64,000 nucleotides of DNA from Hyalangium gracile (lineage in GTDB: Bacteria; Myxococcota; Myxococcia; Myxococcales; Myxococcaceae). The stretch spans positions 248,001-312,000 of the forward strand of contig NZ_JAHXBG010000006.1 of assembly GCF_020103725.1 (NCBI RefSeq). Reading direction: 5' to 3'. The position numbers were made by a program, and so were the translations under genes. Every line of letters starts with the position of its first letter. Position 1 is the first letter of the stretch. Below are positions 52,999 to 62,056 of the stretch, in pieces. The notes below the pieces were generated by a model. It searched no databases. It saw nothing but the letters and a program-made list of their open reading frames with translations, and was not told the DNA's origin.

Positions 52999-55383
52999 AT
53001 GAATGTTCGTCGAATCCCTGCGCCTGCTGTCGGGCTGGTGCAGGCGCTGTTGCTGGCAGTGGTGTGGAGCTGTGGTCCCACGGCGGAGCCGGTCGCGACT
53101 CCACCTCCCGCGCAGGCGAAGCTGCTGAGCGCCGGCGGCGGGCCCGTCATTCTCGGAGGCGATGACCTCACCGATCACGGCTCGCGGACGAGCAGCGGAG
53201 AGCTGCTCGAAGGGTGGTTCTACATCCGCAGGGCGCTGGAGAGCCTGAAGACCGAGGTGAAGCGGCCCAACGATGGGAGCGTGGCCGTGCTGGGCTCCGC
53301 GACCGAGAAGGAGGAGTTCTGCTGCAACGCGGGAACGGCCTACGTCTACGCCGCCACCGCCGCGGACCTCAACCCGTACTTCTATGACGGGCCCTACGAG
53401 ATCGAGCAGTTCTTCAAGGACCTGAAGGCCGGAACGGTGCAGCCCGCCATCCTCGTCATGGTGGGGACCGGGGCGGTGAATGATCTGGACCCGGCGGAGG
53501 CGGCGGTGCTCACCGAGCACGCGCTGGAGATCGCCGACTTCGTGAACTCCGGAGGCGGGCTGCTCTCCCACGGCTCCGGGCCGGACGCGTATGGGTGGCT
53601 CCAGGCGCTCATCCCCGGCATCGTCGAGTCCGAGAGCGCGGGCTGCGACGTCTTCACGCTGGAGCTGACTCCGGCGGGCCAGGCCGCGTTCCCAGGGCTG
53701 ACGAACTGGGACATCCAGGCCGGCCCGTGCCACAGCAGCTTCTCGGGAGACCTGGGCGGGCTCCAGGTGCTGGCCGCCGACGGCATGCAGCGCAACATCA
53801 TCCTCGGCGGCGCGTCGGCCCAGCTGCCGGGGATCATCTCCCTGGCTCCGGCCACCGTCACCTATGTGGTGGGAAGCGTGAGCTCGCACACCGTGACGGC
53901 GACCGTGCGCGATGGGGACCTCCAGCCCATCGCGGGCGCCACCGTCACCTTCCAGGTGGGCGCGGGCCCGAACGAGGGCCACAGCGGCACGGCGGTCTCG
54001 AATGCCGCGGGTGAGGCCTCCTTCACGTACCCGGCGAATGGCGAGACGGGGACGGACCTCATCACCGCCAGCTTCGTGGACCCGACGGGCACCACGCAGA
54101 CGGCTCCCACGGTCGAGGCCATCTGGGTGGCGCCTCCCAACCTTCCGCCGGTGGCGCGCTGCCGCAACGTGACGGCGAACGCGGACGCGACGTGCGGCGC
54201 CACGGCCTCGGTGAACAACGGCTCGAGCGATCCGGATGGAGATGCCATCACCTGCGTGCAGACGCCGGGCGGCCCGTATGGGCGGGGCGCGCAGCAGGTG
54301 ACGCTCACGTGCGCGGACGCGCATGGGCTCTCGTCCTCGTGCACTGCCACGGTGACGGTGGTGGATGCGCTGGCGCCGACGCTCACCTGCCCGGCCCCGA
54401 TCGTGGCCGAGTGCACCGACAATCTCCAGGCGAGGGTGCTCATCCCGGCGGCCACGATGGTGGACAACTGCGAGGGGCAGTCCACGCTGGCCGGCGGACC
54501 GTCCTCCCGCCCGCTGGGGGACAGCACGGTGACGTTCCAGGGCACGGACGCCTCGGGCAACCGGGGAACGTGCACCGTGCCGGTGAAGGTGGTGGACACG
54601 CAGGCGCCGACGCTGGCGCTCGTGGGCCCCAGCGAGCTGGTCGTCGGCTGCGGCGGCTCGCTCACCGATGGCGTGGTGGCCGCTGACGCCTGCGGAGGCG
54701 ACGTCTCGAGCCGCGTGCAGGTGGTGGGCGGCGCGCCGAGCCTGCCGGGCACGTACGAGGTGAGCTACAAGGTGACGGACCTGGCGGGCAACACCGCGCA
54801 GGGGCTGACGCGCACGGTGACGGTGCAGGCGTCGAGCGGGGCGCCGAGCGTCGTGCTCAACGGCAACAGCACCATGCAGCTGGAGTGCGGCGTGGACACC
54901 TGGGTGGACCCGAGCGCGACGGCCACCAACGGCTGTGGCGCCCCCCTGCAGGTGCACAAGTTCAACTCCGGGGATGACGACGGGGACGGCGTGCCGGGCA
55001 GCGAGGATCCGGACGACTACGGCCCGGGCCCCAACACGTCCGTCGTGGGCACCTACTCGGTGCAGTACATGGCCTGGGATGAGCAGTGGAACATCTCCAG
55101 CGCCATCCGCACGGTGAATGTGTCCGACACGCGCGCCCCGACGCTGACGCTCAACGGTCCGTCGCGGGTGACGCACAAGTGCGGCAGCGGCAACTTCGTG
55201 GATCCGGGCGCCACCGCCTCGGACCTGTGCTACGGCGACCTCACGCAGTCGGTGTCGCGCTCGGGCTGGGTGAACGCGTGGGCCGCCGGGACGTACACGG
55301 TGACCTACTCCGTGCAGGACTCGTCCGGCAACAGCGCCCCGTCGCTCACGCGCACGGTGGACGTCGTCAACTGCCCCTGGTGA
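52999..55383 (+). CDS. Large lipoprotein with Big_1, HYR-like and DUF5011-like Ig domains
   Basis: A 794-residue lipoprotein (Cys near 25 in WSCG). The N-terminal 270 residues form a Rossmann-like or flavodoxin-type domain (VAVLGSATEKEE, ILVMVGTGAVNDL, GGGLLSHGSGPDAYGW). A Big_1 module follows (about 280-375, DLQPIAGATVTFQVG), then HYR-like modules (about 380-545) and three DUF5011-like modules ending SLTRTVDVVNCPW. One late module has a Ca2+-type insert (DDDGDGVPGSEDPDD). The ribosome site is GAGAGG. AT-rich DNA just upstream (52930-52970) probably holds the promoter. Surface adhesion is inferred. Confidence 0.75.
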   Translation: MNVRRIPAPAVGLVQALLLAVVWSCGPTAEPVATPPPAQAKLLSAGGGPVILGGDDLTDHGSRTSSGELLEGWFYIRRALESLKTEVKRPNDGSVAVLGSATEKEEFCCNAGTAYVYAATAADLNPYFYDGPYEIEQFFKDLKAGTVQPAILVMVGTGAVNDLDPAEAAVLTEHALEIADFVNSGGGLLSHGSGPDAYGWLQALIPGIVESESAGCDVFTLELTPAGQAAFPGLTNWDIQAGPCHSSFSGDLGGLQVLAADGMQRNIILGGASAQLPGIISLAPATVTYVVGSVSSHTVTATVRDGDLQPIAGATVTFQVGAGPNEGHSGTAVSNAAGEASFTYPANGETGTDLITASFVDPTGTTQTAPTVEAIWVAPPNLPPVARCRNVTANADATCGATASVNNGSSDPDGDAITCVQTPGGPYGRGAQQVTLTCADAHGLSSSCTATVTVVDALAPTLTCPAPIVAECTDNLQARVLIPAATMVDNCEGQSTLAGGPSSRPLGDSTVTFQGTDASGNRGTCTVPVKVVDTQAPTLALVGPSELVVGCGGSLTDGVVAADACGGDVSSRVQVVGGAPSLPGTYEVSYKVTDLAGNTAQGLTRTVTVQASSGAPSVVLNGNSTMQLECGVDTWVDPSATATNGCGAPLQVHKFNSGDDDGDGVPGSEDPDDYGPGPNTSVVGTYSVQYMAWDEQWNISSAIRTVNVSDTRAPTLTLNGPSRVTHKCGSGNFVDPGATASDLCYGDLTQSVSRSGWVNAWAAGTYTVTYSVQDSSGNSAPSLTRTVDVVNCPW

Positions 55384-55408
55384 GCCGGGAGTCTCCTCCC
55401 TGAAGCAC

Positions 55409-55446
55409 GACGGGCGGCCCTCGCGAGAGAGCCGCCCGTCTTTCTT
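55409..55446. terminator. Rho-independent terminator between convergent genes
   Basis: Perfect 10-bp stem GACGGGCGGC / GCCGCCCGTC with a 12-nt loop, followed by TTTCTT on the plus strand. It ends the Ig-like lipoprotein transcript and lies 23 bp from the end of the convergent M4 protease gene. Confidence 0.85.
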
Positions 55447-55468
55447 CCAGGCCTGACGAACCTCGCGG

Positions 55469-57688
55469 TTACGGCCGCGTGTAGTTGATGGTCAGGCTGT
55501 AGGTAGCGGTGCCGGAGCCCGCGCCGCGGACCATGATGTACGCGGAGCTCTGGCCCGAGGGCACGGTCAGGGTGCACGTCTCGGAGGCGCCCGACAGGTT
55601 CGGGCGGCAGTCGAAGGCCGTGGTGGTAGGCGCCGAGCCGAAGCGCACGTACAGGTCCGGGTTCCGGGTGCCCGTCATCACCACCTTGAACTGGGTGCCG
55701 GCCACCACGCTGTACGGCCCGTGGTTCTTCTGCGTGTTCTTGCTCACCGAGCCGCTGGCCGTGTCGGTCGTCGGCGTGCCCGTGCCGCCGCCCCCACCGC
55801 CGTAGGTGCCCGTGAGCGTCAGGCCCGAGTACGAGCTGTAGCCGTGCAGCATCACGTACCAGGTGCCCGCCGCCGGGTTGCTGAAGGAGCACGTCTCCGC
55901 GTTGCCGCTCGAGTACGGACGGCAGTCGTAGGCGCTGGCGGTCGGCACCGCGCCGAAGCGCACGTACAGGTCCGCGTCACCCGAGCCACCGCTGGTGGTG
56001 AACGCGAGGCTGGACTGCCCGGCGGGCACCTCGAGCGTGTAGTACTTCTTGCTGCCGGAGCTGCCCGAGAGGTTGCTCACCGGCGCGCCGTTGCTCAGCG
56101 GCGTCGTCACGGGAGGCGGAGGAGGCACGCCCACCGCCAGCCACGCGTCCGTCACCGCCTGCACCGTCGCCGCGTCGTAGCCCAGCGCCTGCGCGGCCTG
56201 CACCGTGTACGCCTTGGCCTGCTCGAAGGTGGTGCTCGCGGTGAAGTAGTCCGTGTTGGCCTTGTAGAAGATGCGGCCGGCCTTCTCCGGGCCGATGGCC
56301 GCCACGCTGACGCTCGTCTTGCCGCGCGGGTGCGTGCCGCCCTTGGAGAGCAGCGCGAACACCAGGTTGCTGATGCCCGAGCTGTAGTGCACGTCCTGGC
56401 CGGCGTAGTCCCCGTAGAAGTCCAGCGAGACGCCGTCCTTGGCCGGATCGTCCATGTAGCGCAGCGCGTCCCCGGCCGTGCCCGGCGTCCAGATGTCCTC
56501 GCCGACCTTGAAGATGTCCGCGTCCACCGCCCAGCCGCGCGACCAGCTCTCGCACACGCCGGCGAAGATGTCCGAGTAGCTCTCGTTGAGGCCGCCGGAC
56601 TCACCCGAGTAGATGAGGTCCGACTCGGAGTCCGTCACCGCGTGGCTCAGCTCGTGGACCGTCACGTCCAGGTCCTTGCCCAGCTCGATGGAGTCCACGC
56701 CGTCGCCGTCGCCGTACACCATCTGCGTGCCGTCCCAGTAGGCGTTCACGTAGTTGGTGCCGTAGTGCACGGTGCTGATCAGCGTCGCGCCCGCGTTGTC
56801 GTACGAGTCGCGGCCGAACAGCGTGCTGTAGCAGTCGTAGGTGACGCCCAGCATGTCGTAGTTCATGTCCACGTGGGCGTCGCCCACCGGCGCTTGGCCC
56901 TCGGAGCGCTTGAGCGTGCCCGGCGTGGAGCTGCCGTTGTTGGCCGAGTACACCTTGCGGTTGCGCGCCGAGTGGATCTGCGGATGCAGCGCGAGGACGC
57001 CGCCGCGCTGCGCGTCCACGTAGAGGAAGTCATCGGACGGCATGCCGTCGCGCTCGCCCTTCACGCGCACCTGCCAGGCCAGCCGCAGCTCGCCGCTGCC
57101 GTCGGGGCGCAGGTAGACCAGGCTCGGAGCACCCTCGGCGGTGGCGCGGAGTGCCTTCGCGCCGGCCTCGGCGGCCTTCAGCGCGGCCTCGGGAGCCAGC
57201 TTCGCCTGGGCCGGCACGTCCTCGGCACCGTGGGCCGAGCCGTTGGCCGCGTAGATGAGGCCCTCCGGATCCACGTGCAGGACGAGCTCGGCGCCCACCA
57301 CCTTGAGGCCGTTGAGCGTCTGCTGGAAGCGCAGGTGCCGGTGGCCCTGGGCATCCACGGAGGACTTCCGGAGCACCAGGTCATTGCCGTCGAGCCGGAA
57401 GGCGGGAGCGATGCTGTTCAGCGCTCCCCGGACCGCGTCCCCGTTCTCGCGAGCACCCTGCGCGGAGAACCGTTGCGCCTGGCCGAGCCGGCCCTGGATG
57501 GAGAAGGGCACGCCCTCGCTCGTGTTGGCCACCACACGGGCCTGATCGAGCTGGGCCAGCGCGGCCTGGATGTCCGCGTCCTTGGCCGGGAGCGCTGGAG
57601 CCGGTGTCTCCTCCTGCAGGGCACCACAGGCCACCAGGCTCGCTCCGAGCCAGGCCGCGCCGAACGTCTTCAAGAGCCGATTGCTCAC
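55469..57688 (-). CDS. M4-family (thermolysin-like) metalloprotease lipoprotein with PPC domains
   Basis: A 739-residue secreted protease, with lipobox VAC (Cys21). FTP/PepSY-type propeptide (about 40-235), catalytic domain (about 240-540) with the zinc site His345-Glu346-x2-His349 (VHELSHA) and Glu369 in GGLNESYSDIFA, and the transition-state His in DVHYSSGISN. Two PPC domains follow (about 545-640 and 655-739, GDADLYVRFG, NPDLYVRFG), joined by a Gly/Thr linker. Active site complete. It probably digests prey protein. Upstream, CCTGTAA occurs twice (57729-57735 and 57756-57762), 27 bp apart. Confidence 0.9.
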   Translation of the reverse strand: MSNRLLKTFGAAWLGASLVACGALQEETPAPALPAKDADIQAALAQLDQARVVANTSEGVPFSIQGRLGQAQRFSAQGARENGDAVRGALNSIAPAFRLDGNDLVLRKSSVDAQGHRHLRFQQTLNGLKVVGAELVLHVDPEGLIYAANGSAHGAEDVPAQAKLAPEAALKAAEAGAKALRATAEGAPSLVYLRPDGSGELRLAWQVRVKGERDGMPSDDFLYVDAQRGGVLALHPQIHSARNRKVYSANNGSSTPGTLKRSEGQAPVGDAHVDMNYDMLGVTYDCYSTLFGRDSYDNAGATLISTVHYGTNYVNAYWDGTQMVYGDGDGVDSIELGKDLDVTVHELSHAVTDSESDLIYSGESGGLNESYSDIFAGVCESWSRGWAVDADIFKVGEDIWTPGTAGDALRYMDDPAKDGVSLDFYGDYAGQDVHYSSGISNLVFALLSKGGTHPRGKTSVSVAAIGPEKAGRIFYKANTDYFTASTTFEQAKAYTVQAAQALGYDAATVQAVTDAWLAVGVPPPPPVTTPLSNGAPVSNLSGSSGSKKYYTLEVPAGQSSLAFTTSGGSGDADLYVRFGAVPTASAYDCRPYSSGNAETCSFSNPAAGTWYVMLHGYSSYSGLTLTGTYGGGGGGTGTPTTDTASGSVSKNTQKNHGPYSVVAGTQFKVVMTGTRNPDLYVRFGSAPTTTAFDCRPNLSGASETCTLTVPSGQSSAYIMVRGAGSGTATYSLTINYTRP

Positions 57689-57792
57689 TGCTCACTCTCC
57701 GTGAAGAAGGGAGGGTGTTCTTTGCATGCCTGTAAAACCCCGGGCAATCGATAAACCTGTAATTCCAGATTTCGTTGGCGTGGCAGCGAAAC

Positions 57793-58917
57793 CTAGAGAG
57801 AACGAGGGGTAGTGGTTTTGGGTGAGCCCGTGACGGCGGCTCTGGGGGCTCGTGCCACTCGCTCTCTCTCGAGGAGCCACGAGGCGATGGCCTGCTCGGA
57901 TTCCTTGTAGCGATCGAGGAATGCGAAGTGTCCGCTGTTGACCTCGAAGTAGGTGGCGAGCGAGCCCGCCTGCCGCGCGTAGGCCCGCATCAGGTGCGCG
58001 GGCATCATCGAGTCCCGCCGGCCCTGGACGAGGAGCATGGGGATGCGTGGCGGCGATGCTCGCGGAGAGGTGCCGGAGACGAGCACGAGTCCTCGGAGCT
58101 CGAGCTCCGGGTGGGACACTCGCTTCGCGAGCACGCTCGCGCCCACGCCGCCGTTGGAGAGGCCCGCGAGGTACACCCTGCGGATGCCTCGCTCAGCGAG
58201 CCACTCGAGGGTGCGCTCCAGGGTCTCCTCACCTTGCCGTGACCACCAATCGCCCTTGGGCCCCACGGAGGGGCAGACGGTGACAGCGGAGATGGCGCGG
58301 GCGGCGCGCGCGAACTGCCAGCAGTACACGGCGAAGTTGCCCGCGTAGCCATGGAGCGCCACGAAGGCGACGTCGGTGGCCTTGTCGTCCTCCGGTGGAA
58401 TGACGATGGCGTCGAAGGACTCGGACGACTGGAGCCCGAGCCACGTCGCGACGGCGGGAGTGGCGAAGGCGCCCTCCGCCGCGTCCACCCGATCGAAGCC
58501 GTCTTGGAGCGCGGGGAGGAAGTCGCGCGAGTCCGAGCGGGGAAGCTGGCCACTGAGGACGAGCAGGTGCGCCGCGACCAGCGTTCCATCCCGCTCCGAG
58601 ACGAGGCGGTTGACGAGCCGCTGGCCCTCGCCCGGCAAGTGGAGGGTGTCCATGCCATGGCCGCTGGCGAAGAGCAGCCGGGCGCTCGCGACGAGGAGCA
58701 GGAGGCTCAGGCCCACGCGCGTCAGTCCTCGCCGCCGGCGCCAGGGCATCGAGAGCAGCCCGGCCGAGGTGAAGCACGCGCCCACGACGTAGCCCCAGCC
58801 CGACACCGAAGCTCCGAGGTCGATCGCCGCCACGAGCAGGAGGAGGGTGATGGGACCGACGACGAGGCCCAGGAGAAACGCGCTCCTGAATGCCACTCGA
58901 GAGGAAGTGCCGTTCAT
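57793..58917 (-). CDS. Membrane-anchored alpha/beta hydrolase
   Basis: A 374-residue protein. Three hydrophobic helices (about 12-33, 40-56 and 66-84) lead to an alpha/beta hydrolase domain (about 165-350). The triad is visible: Ser254 in AGLSNGGVGA, Asp302 in LVQGRRD and His330 in NSGHFAF; ALHGYAGNF gives the oxyanion hole. Substrate unknown. Start 57917+1000, i.e. 58917, is chosen for the hydrophobic N-terminus and AGGATGG upstream; the frame continues further 5' without gene-like content. Confidence 0.75.
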   Translation of the reverse strand: MNGTSSRVAFRSAFLLGLVVGPITLLLLVAAIDLGASVSGWGYVVGACFTSAGLLSMPWRRRRGLTRVGLSLLLLVASARLLFASGHGMDTLHLPGEGQRLVNRLVSERDGTLVAAHLLVLSGQLPRSDSRDFLPALQDGFDRVDAAEGAFATPAVATWLGLQSSESFDAIVIPPEDDKATDVAFVALHGYAGNFAVYCWQFARAARAISAVTVCPSVGPKGDWWSRQGEETLERTLEWLAERGIRRVYLAGLSNGGVGASVLAKRVSHPELELRGLVLVSGTSPRASPPRIPMLLVQGRRDSMMPAHLMRAYARQAGSLATYFEVNSGHFAFLDRYKESEQAIASWLLERERVARAPRAAVTGSPKTTTPRSL

Positions 58918-59282
58918 GCGTCCATCCTGCAATGCTCTCTGGACACATCGGGGCGCAGTGGCCCGAGCGGCTCGAAACAGACAGCGAGTGGCCGTCGACG
59001 AGCCTCGAACGGCGAGAGTGATCAGCGCTCCACTCTCAGTGCTCACCAGCAGACACCACGCGCGCAGGGCTCGCCCGGCTGCTCGGGTGAGGCAACGCGA
59101 CGCGCGGAATTTCTCGCTCGTGATGGAAGGATCGATTGGATCCAACCGTAAAACCTTGACGTCAATGAAACACCCCAAGGTGCACATTGCAGCAAGATCT
59201 CTGGAGCGTATGTTCGAGCCCTCTGCGCGTCGGAGGGCTGGCTCCGAGCGCGAGCACCTCTGCAGTGGAGGACCCCCCCAAT
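58918..59282. other. Intergenic region between divergent hydrolase and vWA/TSP3 genes
   Basis: No gene seen. It contains a 10-bp palindrome TTGACGTCAA (59156-59165) and a short GGATC-N5-GATCC repeat near 59129-59143. The TTGACG within the first could be a -35 box, but no -10 follows at the right distance. It must hold both promoters. Confidence 0.4.
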
Positions 59283-61982
59283 ATGAAGATGCAACGACTG
59301 CTTCACGCCGCACTGCTCGCATCGGTCCTGGTGACCGCGATCGCGTGCCCTGGTGATTCCGAGCCCGACGATCCCCCTGATTCGGGACCGACGCCGCTGC
59401 CCACGGATCCCAATGATCCGAACAACTACACCAAGGACACGGACTGCGACGGTCTGAGTGACAAGGTCGAGTTCGAGACGGACCGGCCCAACGGCAAGAC
59501 CCACCCTGGCTTGAAGGACACGGATCAGGATGGCCTGCCGGATGGGCTCGAGGTCGGCGTCGACACTCCGGTCTCCGGCACGAGCTGCGAGCTGCCGAAG
59601 GACGCGAGCGCCGTGCTGAAGACGGACCCGAACCTCAAGGACACGGATGGCGACGGCCTGCTGGACGGCGTGGAGGACAAGAACACGAACGGCAAGGCGG
59701 ACAGTGACGAGACGCACCCGCTGCTGAAGGACACGGACTGCGACGGCCTCATCGACGGGCCCACTGCGGGCGGCTTCAAGGGCGAGGACCAGAACGCCAA
59801 CGGCACCAAGGACAGCGGAGAGACCGACCCGCGCAAGTCGGACACGGATGGCGATGGCCTCCTGGACGGCATCGAGCTGGGCGTCACCGTCAACCCCGAT
59901 CCGTCCACCTGCACTGGCTTCAAGCCGGACGCCAATCCGAACACGACCACGGACGCGGACAACGCGGACTCCGATGGGGACGGCGTGAGTGACGGCGCCG
60001 AGGACACCAACCAGAATGGCACTGTCGACAGCGGCGAGCTGAATCCCGAGGACAGCGGTGATGCGTCGGGCCCGGTGGGTCAGGTGTGCACCGCGAACAA
60101 CCTGCGCCCCGTCTCGTTCAAGTCGGAGAGCGGCGCGGACATCAAGATCGCGCTGCCGCCGACCTTCGCCGACGCGGACGTGACCCCGATCATGGTGGGC
60201 AGCGAGGCGCGGGGCCTGGTCGGCTACGACAGCACCAACAAGGTTGCCTTCCTTGCCTTCCGCCGTCCGGCGCCCGCGGCTGCCACCGATGCGCTCAGTG
60301 ACGAGGCGGAGCTGCGGCCTGCCATCGCGGGCAGGGGCGCGCTCAGCAACCGCACCGCCCAGCGGTTCCGGACCTGGGATGACAACGATGCCTTGCAGGC
60401 CTTCTATGACCAGGCCGGCACGGGCGTGGACCTGAAGACTCGCACCAATGACCTCGTGGGGGCACTGCTGCCCGGCAGCACGGGTCGCCTGAACGGCACG
60501 GCGGGCGTCACGGGCAACTTCCGCCTGCAGTCGCTCTTCGTCCACCGCTCGGCCCAGAGCGTGGTGGTGCTCATCGCGCTGACGCAGCTGACGACCACCA
60601 ACCCCGTGGCGGTCTTCTCCGCCAAGGATCTGTCGGATGGCTCCGCGCTGGCCCAGTTCGGTGAGCCCACGGCCGTCCAGTGCGAGCGCTTCCAGCTCGC
60701 CACGTCGAAGGTGGACTTCCTCTTCGTGGTGGATGACAGCGGCTCGATGGAGAGCTCTCAGGCCGCGCTGGGTATCGCCGCCGATGCCGCCGTGGCGGCG
60801 CTCAGCGCCTCGTCGTTGGACTGGCGCATGGCGATGGTCACCTCCACCTACCACTACACGGCTGGCAACAACTCGGGTGCCCTGCGGCATTTCACCAGCA
60901 ACCTGAACAAGGTGAAGGCATGGCTCACGCCGGGCAGCACGTGTAGCAGCGGTGTCTGCAGCGTGGTGCCCAACAATCCGGCTCCCACCTGCCCTGGGGG
61001 TACCTCTCAGGGCGTGAATGGCGGGTGCTACATCGGGATCGACGGCAGCGGCACGGAGGGTGTGCTGGGCGCGGCCCGCAAGGCCATCAAGGACTTCACT
61101 CAGGGGGCCCCAGCGGGTGTCGAGGTGCCCGACAAGGCACGCACTGACGCCAGCCTCGTGGTTGTCATCCTCGCGGATGCGGATGACCAGACCAGCGGTG
61201 AGACCTCCGGTTCGCAGAACTGCGCGGGCAACGTCGACAGGGAAGGGACTGGCTGCGAGAACGTCCAGAACTTCGTCAACTTCTTCGGCCGCGTCGGGTC
61301 CACGACGCCTCCGACCAACAGCACGCAGAAGCTCATCACCGTGCACGGCATCGTGTGCCCGGCCGGGAGCGCCTGCGGCTGCACCACGTCGCCGTGTACC
61401 TTGACCAACAACACGCGCGAGTTCAACCCGCAGCCGGCCAACGGGACGCAGCGTCACGTGACGGTGGTCAACGCCTCGGGTGGCGTGCTCGGCTCCATCC
61501 TCGACCAGAACTCCATCACTGCGTCGATGAACGCGATCATCTCCAACGCCATCGGCAACGCGGGCTACAAGACGCTCAAGCCGCCGATTGGCGCCTCGAT
61601 CAAGGTGGCCGTGGACAACGTGCGTGACGCGGCGGCCTGCACGAAGGACAACATCCCGCGCAGCACCGTCAACGGCTTCGACTTCGACGGCCGCGCCCGC
61701 ACCATCTCGCTCTTCGGCGCGTGCCGCCCGGCGAGCCAGACGTCCCAGGCCGCGGTGTCGTACCAGTACTGGATCAACTCGGTGAGCGATCCCAACGGCG
61801 GCGTGCCGTGCGAGGACGACCCGAACTACAGCCCCACCGAGCCCGACCACTGCACCGGCCCGACGCTGGGCTGCAATGAGGCGGGCAACCAGTGTGTCTG
61901 CAAGCCGCGCTGCGGTGATACCTGCGGCGGCGGCACGCAGTGCGACATGACCACCTGCTCGTGTGAGGTCATCATCGGCTAG
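59283..61982 (+). CDS. Lipoprotein with thrombospondin type-3 repeats and vWA domain (CglD-like)
   Basis: An 899-residue lipoprotein (Cys about 22 in TAIACPGD). An N-terminal array of TSP3 Ca2+-binding repeats (about 45-255: DTDCDGLSD, DTDQDGLPDG, DTDGDGLLDG, DSDGDGVSDG) is followed by a beta-rich region and a von Willebrand A domain (about 475-780) whose MIDAS motif DDSGSMESS is near 483-491. The C-terminal part is Cys-rich (CNEAGNQCVCKPRCGDTCGGGTQCD). The layout resembles CglD, the outer-membrane lipoprotein for adventurous gliding that can be passed between cells. GGAGGA lies upstream. Confidence 0.75.
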   Translation: MKMQRLLHAALLASVLVTAIACPGDSEPDDPPDSGPTPLPTDPNDPNNYTKDTDCDGLSDKVEFETDRPNGKTHPGLKDTDQDGLPDGLEVGVDTPVSGTSCELPKDASAVLKTDPNLKDTDGDGLLDGVEDKNTNGKADSDETHPLLKDTDCDGLIDGPTAGGFKGEDQNANGTKDSGETDPRKSDTDGDGLLDGIELGVTVNPDPSTCTGFKPDANPNTTTDADNADSDGDGVSDGAEDTNQNGTVDSGELNPEDSGDASGPVGQVCTANNLRPVSFKSESGADIKIALPPTFADADVTPIMVGSEARGLVGYDSTNKVAFLAFRRPAPAAATDALSDEAELRPAIAGRGALSNRTAQRFRTWDDNDALQAFYDQAGTGVDLKTRTNDLVGALLPGSTGRLNGTAGVTGNFRLQSLFVHRSAQSVVVLIALTQLTTTNPVAVFSAKDLSDGSALAQFGEPTAVQCERFQLATSKVDFLFVVDDSGSMESSQAALGIAADAAVAALSASSLDWRMAMVTSTYHYTAGNNSGALRHFTSNLNKVKAWLTPGSTCSSGVCSVVPNNPAPTCPGGTSQGVNGGCYIGIDGSGTEGVLGAARKAIKDFTQGAPAGVEVPDKARTDASLVVVILADADDQTSGETSGSQNCAGNVDREGTGCENVQNFVNFFGRVGSTTPPTNSTQKLITVHGIVCPAGSACGCTTSPCTLTNNTREFNPQPANGTQRHVTVVNASGGVLGSILDQNSITASMNAIISNAIGNAGYKTLKPPIGASIKVAVDNVRDAAACTKDNIPRSTVNGFDFDGRARTISLFGACRPASQTSQAAVSYQYWINSVSDPNGGVPCEDDPNYSPTEPDHCTGPTLGCNEAGNQCVCKPRCGDTCGGGTQCDMTTCSCEVIIG

Positions 61983-62056
61983 CGGCCCTGGCGCTCCGGG
62001 GCCACTCCCGGGGCGCCACCCGCGTGCCGGAGCCCGGCGGAGGCTGCTCCCCCTCG

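Noticed and set aside
59156-59165. TTGACGTCAA palindrome as an operator or promoter
   Set aside because: Only 10 bp, single copy, no -10 at proper distance; kept as a note on the intergenic region.
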